A stretch of 14,559 nt of DNA from Erysipelotrichaceae bacterium (GTDB lineage: Bacteria > Bacillota_I > Bacilli_A > Erysipelotrichales > Erysipelotrichaceae): NCBI GenBank assembly GCA_016302195.1, contig JAEDOA010000025.1, forward strand, positions 1-14,559, read 5' to 3'. Made by a program: the position numbers and the translations under genes. The notes beneath the pieces are model-generated. The model ran no database searches. It had not been told where the DNA came from and was given only the letters and a program-made list of their open reading frames with translations. Positions 1 to 6,605 of the stretch are shown here, in pieces. Within the stretch, counting starts at the first letter, position 1. Each line of letters begins with the position of its first letter.

Positions 1-2
1 AA

Positions 3-77
3 TTTGAAAACCCAGTTGATGAAAACAGAGTTAGAGAATTTATGGATGTTGTTAAACAATTTAGAAAGACGTTATAA
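3..77 (+). CDS. C-terminal end of an unidentified gene (partial)
   Basis: An open frame enters from the left edge and ends at a TAA at 75-77. Its last residues read FENPVDENRVREFMDVVKQF and then RKTL, a charged helix-like tail with no motif I recognise. A rho-independent terminator starts at the stop codon, which supports a real gene end. The function cannot be inferred from 24 residues. Confidence 0.5.
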   Translation, partial: FENPVDENRVREFMDVVKQFRKTL

Positions 78-101
78 GCAGCTAATAAGGCTGCTTTTTT
101 T
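77..101 (+). terminator. Rho-independent terminator of the left-edge gene
   Basis: AGCAGC (77-82) pairs with GCTGCT (90-95) around a 7-nt loop, followed by a run of seven T residues. It starts at the stop codon of the partial upstream gene and separates it from the deacetylase gene. Confidence 0.85.
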
Positions 102-151
102 AAGCGATGGTTTCCATCATTTTTGTTGTCTATATTAAATCATTTTTTGAA

Positions 152-179
152 TTTTTGTTGTTTGAAAAAAGTTTATAAT
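152..179 (+). promoter_or_regulatory. Possible promoter of the deacetylase gene
   Basis: A perfect TATAAT lies at 174-179, 25 bp before the start codon at 205. The best -35 candidate at a 16-bp gap is the weak TTTTTG at 152-157, so the element is called mainly from the -10 box and its position just after a terminator. A TATAAT this close to the start leaves a leader of about 20 nt that still holds the GAGAAGGG ribosome binding site (191-198). Confidence 0.45.
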
Positions 180-204
180 TAAAAACGAAAGAGAAGGGAA
201 ATAT

Positions 205-1071
205 ATGAGAAAGAGACTAGTGTATAGAATTGATGATGTAGGATATACTGAAGTATATGATATGGGCATCAAAAAAGTAATTGAAAGCGGTATTGGATGC
301 AGCGCTGATGTTATGTTTGATAGTATGGATTGCGTCGAAATCCTAAAATGGCTAAAGGATAGACCATGGATTTCGATAGGCTGGCATCGTCATTTATGGG
401 AAAGACCTGTCTGTGATCCAAGCGAAGTTAAGTCTATGGTTGATGAAGAAGGTAGATTCAAATGGAGACATCGTAAGACTCATTTAATGAGCGAGGCAAC
501 TTATCAGGATTGCTACAAAGAATTTGATAAACAAATGCAGTTATGCTACAGCATCCTGGGGAAATATCCTGATGTGGCTACAAGCAGAAACACTAATTTG
601 GAAATAGATAAAGCGTATATGGATATTCTTGATAAATACAATATAGCTCATGGTGTTTTCTCAACAACAGCAGATCATAAGCATCAAATGGTGGCTGATG
701 AAAAGTATCGTCATCTTAATTACATCTCTGTAAATATTCAGCCTGATCCTTCTGTTGGATTTGATTTGGCGCATTTTAAAGAATATAATCCTTTAGAAAA
801 AATGACTAGTTTGACCTGGACTGAGAAAGAAGAAATCTATTTCTACGGTTTCCATCCAGGGTATTGCGATGATTACATTATGGCGGAATCGAGCTGTAAT
901 CTACATAGATGCAAGGAACTACAGGCAGCATTAAGTGACCAATATCGCAATTGGATTATTGAAAACAAGATAGAACTGATAAATCAAAGAGATGCCATAT
1001 ATGGCACAAATGAATTACAAGACCATTTCAAGCAGATTAATTCTCCGCTTTGGATTGGCAACATGAAATAA
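205..1071 (+). CDS. ChbG/YdjC-like carbohydrate deacetylase family protein
   Basis: This 288-residue protein fits the YdjC/ChbG family, whose characterised members remove acetyl groups from N-acetylated sugars such as diacetylchitobiose in the cytoplasm. Visible family marks are the N-terminal RIDDVGY with the DD pair at residues 10-11, the IGWHRHLW metal-binding stretch with His61 and His63, the SMVDEEGRF segment near 77-84, the FHPGYCDD motif near 216-223, and the C-terminal NKIELINQRD strand-loop typical of the fold. The DSHQH-type motif that usually supplies another metal-ligand His is not evident: near residues 125-133 the sequence reads ATSRNTNLE. It may therefore be a divergent subfamily with another ligand set or substrate. 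No signal peptide is seen. The gene stands alone between two terminators, with a GAGAAGGG ribosome binding site 6 nt before its ATG. Confidence 0.75.
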   Translation: MRKRLVYRIDDVGYTEVYDMGIKKVIESGIGCSADVMFDSMDCVEILKWLKDRPWISIGWHRHLWERPVCDPSEVKSMVDEEGRFKWRHRKTHLMSEATYQDCYKEFDKQMQLCYSILGKYPDVATSRNTNLEIDKAYMDILDKYNIAHGVFSTTADHKHQMVADEKYRHLNYISVNIQPDPSVGFDLAHFKEYNPLEKMTSLTWTEKEEIYFYGFHPGYCDDYIMAESSCNLHRCKELQAALSDQYRNWIIENKIELINQRDAIYGTNELQDHFKQINSPLWIGNMK

Positions 1072-1092
1072 TATTTATCATAAACCATAATT

Positions 1093-1128
1093 AACCTTCA
1101 AAGTAGTATGTAATCTTTGAAGGTTTTT
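1093..1128 (+). terminator. Rho-independent terminator after the deacetylase gene
   Basis: AACCTTCAAAG (1093-1103) pairs perfectly over 11 bp with CTTTGAAGGTT (1115-1125) and runs into a T tract. It closes the single-gene unit and isolates it from the long operon that starts near 1324. Confidence 0.9.
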
Positions 1129-1242
1129 ATTATGGGAAAAAGGAAAAATACAATTAGTTAGCTAATAAACAAGGTGCTTAAAATAACTTATTATTAACTT
1201 TTAGTAACAAAATGGTGATAAGAAAGTGATATATGCTAGCTT
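1129..1242. other. AT-rich gene-free stretch upstream of the operon control region
   Basis: This is the left part of a 312-base gap between the deacetylase and the ATC hydrolase gene. I see no open frame with a ribosome binding site. The only structure is a short palindrome around TTAGCTAA (1157-1164), extended to ATTAG/CTAAT arms at 1153-1157 and 1162-1166. It is weak, and no protein is assigned to it. The control elements proper begin at 1243. Confidence 0.5.
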
Positions 1243-1279
1243 TGTAAAGAAATTGTAAAGAAAATGTAAAGAATGTAAG
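1243..1279 (+). promoter_or_regulatory. Tandem TGTAAA boxes, likely response-regulator binding sites
   Basis: TGTAAA occurs at 1243-1248, 1254-1259 and 1265-1270, each copy exactly 11 bp (one helical turn) from the next. A fourth near-copy, TGTAAG, lies at 1274-1279. Each of the first three is followed by GAA. The arrangement TGTAAA-N5-TGTAAA matches the consensus known for WalR/VicR (TGTWAH-N5-TGTWAH), an OmpR-family regulator of Firmicutes, and one-turn direct repeats are usual for that family. The boxes lie just upstream of the -35 at 1289, where an activator would sit. Which regulator binds is inference, since none is encoded beside them. Confidence 0.55.
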
Positions 1280-1287
1280 CGTTTACC
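1273..1287 (+). promoter_or_regulatory. cre-like site (catabolite response element)
   Basis: ATGTAAGCGTTTACC matches the Firmicutes cre consensus WTGNAANCGNWNNCW at every defined position except the last. It contains the central CG and GTAA/TTAC half-sites typical of LacI/GalR-family operators such as those of CcpA. It ends one base before the -35 box and overlaps the fourth TGTAA repeat, so binding here would compete with RNA polymerase or with the upstream regulator. Carbon-source control by CcpA is the likeliest meaning; a local LacI-family repressor is also possible. Confidence 0.6.
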
Positions 1288-1288
1288 C

Positions 1289-1317
1289 TTGATTTGTGCT
1301 CCTGATACGCTTATAAT
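1289..1317 (+). promoter_or_regulatory. Main promoter of the ATC hydrolase-liv-cyuA operon
   Basis: TTGATT (1289-1294) and a perfect TATAAT (1312-1317) are separated by 17 bp, the ideal sigma-A arrangement. Transcription should start near 1324, about 60 nt before the first gene. It is the only strong promoter seen upstream of the operon genes from 1384 to about 12127. Confidence 0.8.
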
Positions 1318-1330
1318 TTTGGTGGAAAAG

Positions 1331-1383
1331 GGAGGAATTGATACATTATACGGAAAAATGTATAAGCATCAAAAAAAGATAAA
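1331..1383 (+). promoter_or_regulatory. Structured 5' leader with a displaced Shine-Dalgarno sequence
   Basis: A strong GGAGG lies at 1331-1335, 48 bases before the ATG at 1384, while the bases just before that ATG are A-rich with no Shine-Dalgarno match. Between them a hairpin can form: TGAT (1339-1342) with ATCA (1368-1371), and TTATAC (1346-1351) with GTATAA (1360-1365), around an 8-nt loop. Folding would bring GGAGG much nearer the start codon. There is also a nine-codon frame (ATG 1358, MYKHQKKIK) whose TGA overlaps the ATG in ATGA, so translational coupling is an alternative. Both readings are inference. Confidence 0.4.
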
Positions 1384-1881
1384 ATGAGTAAAATAAAAAA
1401 TGTTGCTACTATCACAGATGATAAGGTGATAAATGTTCGCAGAGCTGCAATTGAGCATCGTGGAAGATGGGCAGCTGGCTTTTATACTGAAGCAAGAGCA
1501 CAAGGCATCGATTTAGAGCCTATAATGAGAAAAGTTATTTTCCAGCAGGGAGTTGATTCTGGAAAAGCAGAAGCTAAGAAATTTGATGAAGTAACACCAA
1601 AAACATATGGACACTATTTCTGCACAAAAGATTATAATGAGACATTTGAAAAGAAGATTCTTGTAGAAGAAGATGATCATTTTGAATGCTCTTTGAATTA
1701 CTGCCCACTTGTTGCAGCTTGGCAAAAATTAGGCTTATCTGATGAAGACTGCGCAAAATTATGTGATATCGCTATGGAAGGCGATAGAGGATCAGCTGAA
1801 GGCTTAGGATTAGACTTCGAACTCAAGAGTTCACTAGCTTGTGGAGATGACTGCTGTCATTTAGTTTATAGAAAGAAATAA
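1384..1881 (+). CDS. L-2-amino-thiazoline-4-carboxylic acid hydrolase family protein
   Basis: This 165-residue protein belongs to the ATC hydrolase family. The founding Pseudomonas enzyme opens the thiazoline ring of L-2-amino-thiazoline-4-carboxylate to give N-carbamoyl-L-cysteine, a step towards L-cysteine. Family marks are NVRRAAIEHRGRW at residues 17-29, the ECSLNYCPLVAAW block with Cys102 and Cys107, LCDIAMEGDRG at 126-136, and the C-terminal GDDCCHLVY with Cys157, Cys158 and His159. No signal peptide or membrane segment is present, so it should act in the cytoplasm. It is the first gene after the promoter at 1289-1317 and is followed after 38 bp by the transporter lipoprotein gene. Many family members have no tested substrate, so ATC itself is not certain. 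The presence of a cysteine desulfidase in the same operon favours a cysteine-related substrate. The start lacks a close ribosome binding site, but a stop lies 21 bases upstream in frame and no better start exists. Confidence 0.8.
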   Translation: MSKIKNVATITDDKVINVRRAAIEHRGRWAAGFYTEARAQGIDLEPIMRKVIFQQGVDSGKAEAKKFDEVTPKTYGHYFCTKDYNETFEKKILVEEDDHFECSLNYCPLVAAWQKLGLSDEDCAKLCDIAMEGDRGSAEGLGLDFELKSSLACGDDCCHLVYRKK

Positions 1882-1898
1882 TGTGGTAATAACCCACA
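1882..1898 (+). other. Small hairpin between the ATC hydrolase gene and livJ
   Basis: TGTGG (1882-1886) pairs with CCACA (1894-1898) around a 7-nt loop. No T run follows, so it is not a terminator. It could mark an RNA processing or stability point just before the livJ ribosome binding site. The stem is only 5 bp, so chance is possible. Confidence 0.3.
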
Positions 1899-1919
1899 CA
1901 TATATAAATGGAGGAGAAT

Positions 1920-3170
1920 ATGAAAAAGTTATTAATTGTTTTATTGGCTTGCTTAATTGCTTTCCCATTATCTGCATGTACAAGTGGAGGTAATAAGGTT
2001 GAAAGTGCGGCAGATGAAAATGGCGATTATCACATCGCTGTTAGCTTACCTTATACAGGTACTAATGCATCTTATGCAAAGTATATTGAAATGGGACTTA
2101 AGGTTGCTTTAAAGAATCTTGAAGAAGATGGCTGGTTAAATGGCGATGGAACTGGAAAACTAATTCTTGATTACTATGACGATAAGAATGACGCAACTGA
2201 AGGCGCAACAATTGCGGAAAAGGTTGTTAGTTCAACAGAACCTTACTATTTGTTAGAAATTGGATCATTTGCATCTGGTGTATCATATCCATGTGCTTCA
2301 ATTTATAGAGATGCTGAAATAGTTCAATATGCTCTAACTTGTTCAAAATCAGACTATTTAGCTACTTCAGGTGATTGGGGCTTCTCATTATCAATGACTC
2401 AGGATGTTGCCGCTTCACGTGTAGCTGCTTACGATATTAAATATTTGGGATTTGAAAAGATTGCTTTAATTTATTCTAATGATTCTTGGGGTCTTGAAAC
2501 TTGCAAATACTATACAGAATGTGCAAAAAGATTAGGTGTAGAATTATTAGCTAGTGAAAAATATGATGACGGTCAACAAGACTTCTCATCAATCTTAACA
2601 AAGATTAAGGATACAAATCCAGAGTTAGTAATGTGTTTCTGTGCTGAAAATGATATCGTATTAATTAGACAACAGGCTGAAACAGTTGGCTTAGATTGTA
2701 AATGGCAAGTATCTTCTAAATCACGTACTTCTAACGTTTTACAAAACTTAGGTGACTTAGGTGAAGGTTTATATGGTATCTATGCTGCAACTAAGGATAT
2801 GAGTAATCCAGTTTATGCTCGTTACTATAATACATATGCTCAAATGTATCCAGATACATTCGCAGCTGATGGTAATACTACTCAAAAATATGCTGATCAG
2901 GGTTATAACTGTTTGTTAACTACTATCTGGGCAATTAAAGAAACTCAGAAAACAGGAACAACTCGTCAGTCATTCCGTGATCAATTAGCTACACTAACTG
3001 ATTTCATGGGAGTTCAAGGACCTTTAACTTTCGCTACTGGACGTAAGATTCTTCAAGTTCAGTACTTATCTCAAATCGTTAGAAACGAAACTACAGGTGA
3101 ATTAGAATGGGTTAACTATCAAGAAGTTAATGATACATTCGATGTTGACGCAGTAGCTGGATTGAAATAA
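1920..3170 (+). CDS. livJ: ABC transporter substrate-binding lipoprotein, branched-chain amino acid type
   Basis: This is the extracytoplasmic receptor of the importer encoded downstream. The start is taken at 1920 because GGAGGAG (1910-1916) precedes it properly; an ATG at 1908 would place that ribosome binding site inside the gene. The 416-residue product begins MKKLLIVLLACLIAFPLSAC, a lipoprotein signal with LSAC lipobox and lipidated Cys20. The rest fits the type 1 periplasmic-binding fold of the LivJ/LivK family (IAVSLPYTGTNASYAKYIEMG at 39-59 split by the hinge, GSFASGVSYPCASIY at 115-129, KIALIYSNDSWGLE at 180-193). Trp190 stands where many relatives have Tyr (the DxYG motif), and the QYALTCSKSDYL segment (136-147) is unlike the usual pocket strand, so the ligand need not be leucine, isoleucine or valine. 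A terminator-like hairpin follows the gene and would give more receptor than membrane components. Confidence 0.85.
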   Translation: MKKLLIVLLACLIAFPLSACTSGGNKVESAADENGDYHIAVSLPYTGTNASYAKYIEMGLKVALKNLEEDGWLNGDGTGKLILDYYDDKNDATEGATIAEKVVSSTEPYYLLEIGSFASGVSYPCASIYRDAEIVQYALTCSKSDYLATSGDWGFSLSMTQDVAASRVAAYDIKYLGFEKIALIYSNDSWGLETCKYYTECAKRLGVELLASEKYDDGQQDFSSILTKIKDTNPELVMCFCAENDIVLIRQQAETVGLDCKWQVSSKSRTSNVLQNLGDLGEGLYGIYAATKDMSNPVYARYYNTYAQMYPDTFAADGNTTQKYADQGYNCLLTTIWAIKETQKTGTTRQSFRDQLATLTDFMGVQGPLTFATGRKILQVQYLSQIVRNETTGELEWVNYQEVNDTFDVDAVAGLK

Positions 3171-3180
3171 TTTGCGATAT

Positions 3181-3225
3181 AAGGGGATCCGTTTGTACAA
3201 ACAGTCCTAACGGGTCCCTTTTTTT
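3181..3225 (+). terminator. Intra-operon terminator or attenuator after livJ
   Basis: AAGGGGATCCGTT (from 3181) pairs with AACGGGTCCCTT (ending at 3220) with a small mismatch. A second palindrome, GTTTGTACAAAC (3191-3202), sits near the loop, and T residues run to 3225. It lies 10 bp after the livJ stop and 23 bp before livH, and no new promoter is visible between them. Partial readthrough would lower permease and ATPase output relative to the binding protein, a common design in such operons. Confidence 0.8.
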
Positions 3226-3248
3226 AAAAAGAAAGGAGAATATGAATT

Positions 3249-4130
3249 ATGTTAATTCAAATTCTAATTAATGGGTTTGCTCAAGGTAGTATCTATGCCT
3301 TAACAGCTATTGGCTATTCTTTGATCTATAGTATCTTGCAGCTTATTAACATGTCTAATGCTGCTGTATTTTTGACAAGTGCTGTAATATTCTATGCACT
3401 TTATACCTCATTAACTGGATCTTCAGTTTTATTAACATTCGTTTTGACACTAGCAGCTGCTGGTGCTTTAGGTTATTTAATAGAAGTAATCGCAATTAGA
3501 CCTATTAGAAATAAAGGAGATTCGAACACTTATGCGCTTATTTCATGTATAGGCGTAAAAACTATTTTGGAACAAATCTGTCAAGGAACATTTGGAAGCG
3601 AAATTAAACCATTTCCAACTCTTCTTGCCGGTAAATATATAAACATTTTTGGTGCACGTACAACTGCAATCCAAATCATTATCGTAGTTTTCACAATTAC
3701 TATTTTGCTAGTAATGAACTGGTTTACTCAGCACAATCGTGTTGGTAGAGGCTTAAGAGCGTTAAGTCAGAACATCAATGCTTGTCACTTGATGGGTATG
3801 CCTGTCAACAAACTAATCGGTTTGAGCTTTGCTGCTGGTAGTATTTTAGCTGCTGTCAGTGGTGTTATGTATTGTATGTACTTAAGTTCAATATCAATCT
3901 CAGTTGGAGCAGCTATTGGTAATAAAGCCTTTGCTGCAACTGTATTGGGAGGTATAGGAGAATTAAAAGGAGCCGTTGTAGGTGGCTACATGCTTGCGAT
4001 TGCCGAAAATCTGGTATCAGGTTATTGGTCAATGAGTGCTTCAAACTTCGTATCATTTGCGATTTTGATTATTGTCTTAATGATTAAGCCAACTGGATTG
4101 TTTGGAAAGAAAGAACAGAAGAAGGTGTAG
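3249..4130 (+). CDS. livH: Branched-chain amino acid-type ABC transporter permease LivH
   Basis: This 293-residue integral membrane protein is one of the two permeases of the importer. It opens MLIQILINGFAQGSIYALTAIG, the typical LivH start, and has about eight hydrophobic segments. The cytoplasmic coupling loop reads GRGLRALSQNINACHLMGMP (residues near 162-181), the part that contacts the ATPases, and is followed by GLSFAAGSILAAVSG. The C-terminal LMIKPTGLFGKKE is also characteristic. AAGGAG at 3233-3238 lies about 10 bases before the chosen ATG; an out-of-frame ATG at 3242 gives only a nine-codon frame. The gene sits just behind the hairpin after livJ and 2 bp before livM. Confidence 0.92.
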   Translation: MLIQILINGFAQGSIYALTAIGYSLIYSILQLINMSNAAVFLTSAVIFYALYTSLTGSSVLLTFVLTLAAAGALGYLIEVIAIRPIRNKGDSNTYALISCIGVKTILEQICQGTFGSEIKPFPTLLAGKYINIFGARTTAIQIIIVVFTITILLVMNWFTQHNRVGRGLRALSQNINACHLMGMPVNKLIGLSFAAGSILAAVSGVMYCMYLSSISISVGAAIGNKAFAATVLGGIGELKGAVVGGYMLAIAENLVSGYWSMSASNFVSFAILIIVLMIKPTGLFGKKEQKKV

Positions 4131-4132
4131 TT

Positions 4133-5122
4133 ATGAAAAAATATTTTACATCAAAAAATATAGTGTTTATATTGGTAATTATTTCAATGGCTATCGCGCC
4201 TTTATTTGTTAACGCATATTGGTTAAGAGTATTAATTACAGCCGAACTTAATATGATATTCGCTATGAGCTTGAATTTGCTTATGGGAATAGGAGGAACA
4301 GTGTCATTTGGTCATGCGGCTTTCTATAGTATCGGTGCTTATACAACTGCTTGTTTGTATTATCATTTTGGAACACAGTATTCAACAAACTTTATTTTTG
4401 TCATTATTGTTACTGCCTTAGCTGGACTGTTGTTGGCAGTACCTATGAGTAGAATTACAGGACGTTATGTTACAATCATCACTTTATCATACGCCGAAAT
4501 TGTCAATTTGATTATTAAAAACTGGGATAAAGTTACCCAAGGACAGATGGGTATTGTTGGTATTCCAACAATTTCTATTTTTGGTTTCAAACTCAAAAGC
4601 AAGATAATGTTCTTCTATTTTGCATTGTTATTTGTTGTTATCACTTATGTAATGATGCAATGGCTAGTAAAAAGCAAATTAGGAAGAAACTTGCAGGCTA
4701 TGAGAGATGACCCAATTGCGGCTGAAGCAATGGGTATTAAGTTGTTCCCAAATAAGGTTATCATCTTTACTATTTCAGCAATCTTTGCTGGTATTGCTGG
4801 TTCATTATATGCTCATTTAATGACTTATGTTGATCCTGGTACATTTAACTCAGCTATCTCCTTTAACTGTATAGCTATTGTTGTATTAGGTGGACTAGCA
4901 AACTTCCCTGGCACATTGATTTCGGCCTTATTCTTATCTATATTACCAGAATATTTAAGACAGTTTGAGTTCTTGTTCCAGTATCGTATGATTGCCTATG
5001 GTGCGGTTCTTGTTATTGTAATGTGGTTGAACCATTCAATTCCAGGTGAAAAACTAAAGAGTACAGTAGTTGGCTTCTTTAGAAAAATACTTAAGAAAAA
5101 AGAAGTTGAGGAGGTAGCTTAA
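4133..5122 (+). CDS. livM: Branched-chain amino acid-type ABC transporter permease LivM
   Basis: This is the second permease, 329 residues, forming the channel with LivH. The family mark LNLLMGIGGTVSFGHAAFYS lies in the second and third membrane segments (about residues 47-66), followed by a SIGAYTTA helix. The coupling loop is LGRNLQAMRDDPIAAEAMGI (about residues 182-201), with the usual IFTISAIFAGIAGSLYAH helix after it. The C-terminus ends in a lysine-rich cytoplasmic tail (RKILKKKEVEEVA). It begins 2 bp after livH with GAAGGTG as ribosome binding site and ends one base before livG, so the genes are translated as one block. Confidence 0.92.
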   Translation: MKKYFTSKNIVFILVIISMAIAPLFVNAYWLRVLITAELNMIFAMSLNLLMGIGGTVSFGHAAFYSIGAYTTACLYYHFGTQYSTNFIFVIIVTALAGLLLAVPMSRITGRYVTIITLSYAEIVNLIIKNWDKVTQGQMGIVGIPTISIFGFKLKSKIMFFYFALLFVVITYVMMQWLVKSKLGRNLQAMRDDPIAAEAMGIKLFPNKVIIFTISAIFAGIAGSLYAHLMTYVDPGTFNSAISFNCIAIVVLGGLANFPGTLISALFLSILPEYLRQFEFLFQYRMIAYGAVLVIVMWLNHSIPGEKLKSTVVGFFRKILKKKEVEEVA

Positions 5123-5123
5123 T

Positions 5124-5915
5124 ATGTCACCATTGTTAGATGTAAAAGGCTTAACTATTCGTTTTGGAGGCCTAGTAGCAGTTGATGATTTGAATTTCAC
5201 TATGGAAAAGGGGCAAATCACCTCATTAATAGGTCCAAACGGAGCTGGTAAGACTACTGTTATCAACATGCTTACTGGTTTCTATACTCCAACAAGCGGA
5301 ACAATTAAATTGAATGATATGGATACTACAAATTTGTCGACTGATGCCCATGTAAAAGTCGGATTTTGTCGTACCTTTCAAAATATCCGTTTATTTAAAC
5401 AATTAACGGTGGAAGATAATATCTTAATTGGAATGCAGCATCGTATTCCTTATGGTAGTTTTTTGTCTCTATTTCCTAACAAAAAGAAGAGTGAATGTGA
5501 GAAAAAAGCCAAAGATGAAGTAACTGAAATACTAAAGAGAGTTGGCTTAGAAGAGTATCGTTATTCTAAACCTGGTTCACTTCCTTATGGCATGCAAAGA
5601 AAACTCGAAATTGGTAGAGCTTTAGCTGCTCATCCAAGAATATTGTTGCTGGATGAGCCAGCAGCAGGTATGAACCCTGCGGAGAAAATAGAATTATCCA
5701 GCTTTATTAAAGGACTTTTAAATGACGTAGAGGGAATACTGTTAATCGAACATGATATGAAGGTTATCATGTCTATCTCAGATAAGATTGTTGTATTAAA
5801 TCATGGAAAGAAAATATGCGAAGGTAAGCCAAGTGAAGTTCAGTCAAATCCAGAGGTTATTGAAGCATATTTAGGTAAAGGAGGAGCTCATAGAGATGTT
5901 ATTACAAGTGAATAA
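5124..5915 (+). CDS. livG: Branched-chain amino acid-type ABC transporter ATP-binding protein LivG
   Basis: This 263-residue ATPase is one of two that power the importer on the inner face of the membrane. It carries a complete Walker A GPNGAGKT (residues 37-44), Q-loop Gln86 in RTFQNIRLF, the LivG-type signature LPYGMQRKLEIGRAL (153-167) in place of LSGGQ, Walker B ILLLDEP (173-179), and His210 in LIEHDM. The DEPAAGMNPAE D-loop is typical of LivG. All catalytic residues are present. GAGGAGG (5109-5115) provides the ribosome binding site, and the 3' end overlaps livF by 20 bp. Confidence 0.93.
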   Translation: MSPLLDVKGLTIRFGGLVAVDDLNFTMEKGQITSLIGPNGAGKTTVINMLTGFYTPTSGTIKLNDMDTTNLSTDAHVKVGFCRTFQNIRLFKQLTVEDNILIGMQHRIPYGSFLSLFPNKKKSECEKKAKDEVTEILKRVGLEEYRYSKPGSLPYGMQRKLEIGRALAAHPRILLLDEPAAGMNPAEKIELSSFIKGLLNDVEGILLIEHDMKVIMSISDKIVVLNHGKKICEGKPSEVQSNPEVIEAYLGKGGAHRDVITSE

Positions 5916-6603
5916 TTTACATACTTATTATGGAAATATCAAAGCACTTAGAGGGGTAACATTTAATGTTAATGAGGGAGAAATTCTGTCATTTATCGGT
6001 GCTAATGGAGCCGGTAAGAGTACATTGATGAATACACTTTCTGGTACCTTAAAACCAAAGATGGGTGAAATATTGTTCAATGGTGAAAATATTACTAAAA
6101 TGACACCACAACAAAGAGTAAGTAAGGGAATAATATTGTGCCCTGAAGGAAGACAAATCTTTCCTAAGTTTACTGTTGAAGAGAATCTGAAAATGGGTGC
6201 TTATACTGTAAAGGATAAAAAACTGATTAACTCAACTTATGATTATGTTTTTGAACTGTTCCCAGAAATAAAAGATCGTCAAAAGCAACTTGCAGGTACA
6301 TTATCTGGAGGTGAGCAGCAAATGCTTGCGATCGGTAGAGCCTTAATGTCTCAACCAAAGCTATTGATGCTTGATGAACCATCATTAGGTCTAAGTCCAA
6401 TATTAGTACAAAAGATTTTTAAATTAATCAATACAATTCATCAATCAGGAACTACTGTTTTACTTGTTGAACAAAATGCGATGGCTGCTTTAGAAATAGC
6501 TGATAGAGCATATGCGTTAGAAACAGGCGAAATAACTATTTCTGGAACAGGTAAAGAATTATTAAGTAATGATGAAATAATTAAGTCATATTTAGGAGCG
6601 TAG
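5896..6603 (+). CDS. livF: Branched-chain amino acid-type ABC transporter ATP-binding protein LivF
   Basis: This second ATPase has 235 residues, the normal LivF length. Walker A is GANGAGKS (35-42), the signature is LSGGEQQMLAIGRAL (136-150), Walker B is LLMLDEP (156-162), and the LivF-specific DEPSLGLSP and LLVEQNA follow. The motif LCPEGRQIFPKFTVEENL (81-98) is a strong family mark. It starts inside the end of livG behind a GGAGGAG site and ends 2 bp before the first UROD-like gene, whose ribosome binding site (AGGAG) lies within its last codons. The enzyme genes downstream are therefore part of the same transport operon. Confidence 0.93.
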   Translation: MLLQVNNLHTYYGNIKALRGVTFNVNEGEILSFIGANGAGKSTLMNTLSGTLKPKMGEILFNGENITKMTPQQRVSKGIILCPEGRQIFPKFTVEENLKMGAYTVKDKKLINSTYDYVFELFPEIKDRQKQLAGTLSGGEQQMLAIGRALMSQPKLLMLDEPSLGLSPILVQKIFKLINTIHQSGTTVLLVEQNAMAALEIADRAYALETGEITISGTGKELLSNDEIIKSYLGA

Positions 6604-6605
6604 AT

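Noticed and set aside
1243..1281. Possible CRISPR or iteron array from repeated TGTAAAGAA
   Set aside because: The repeats are 9 bp long, only three or four in number, and directly upstream of a promoter. Regulator binding sites explain them, and no cas or replication gene is nearby.
1338..1382. TTG-started 14-codon leader frame just after GGAGG
   Set aside because: Only two bases separate GGAGG from the TTG, too few for normal initiation. The peptide has no run of regulatory codons such as repeated Cys or Leu.
1908..1919. Upstream ATG for the LivJ-type gene
   Set aside because: It would place the GGAGGAG ribosome binding site inside the coding region and add MEEN before a clear lipoprotein signal. 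The start at 1920 fits better.
6464..6475. TTGTTGAACAA inside livF, resembling the MarR operator
   Set aside because: It lacks the 4-bp gap and the full arms of the two true operators, and it encodes conserved LivF residues (LVEQN).
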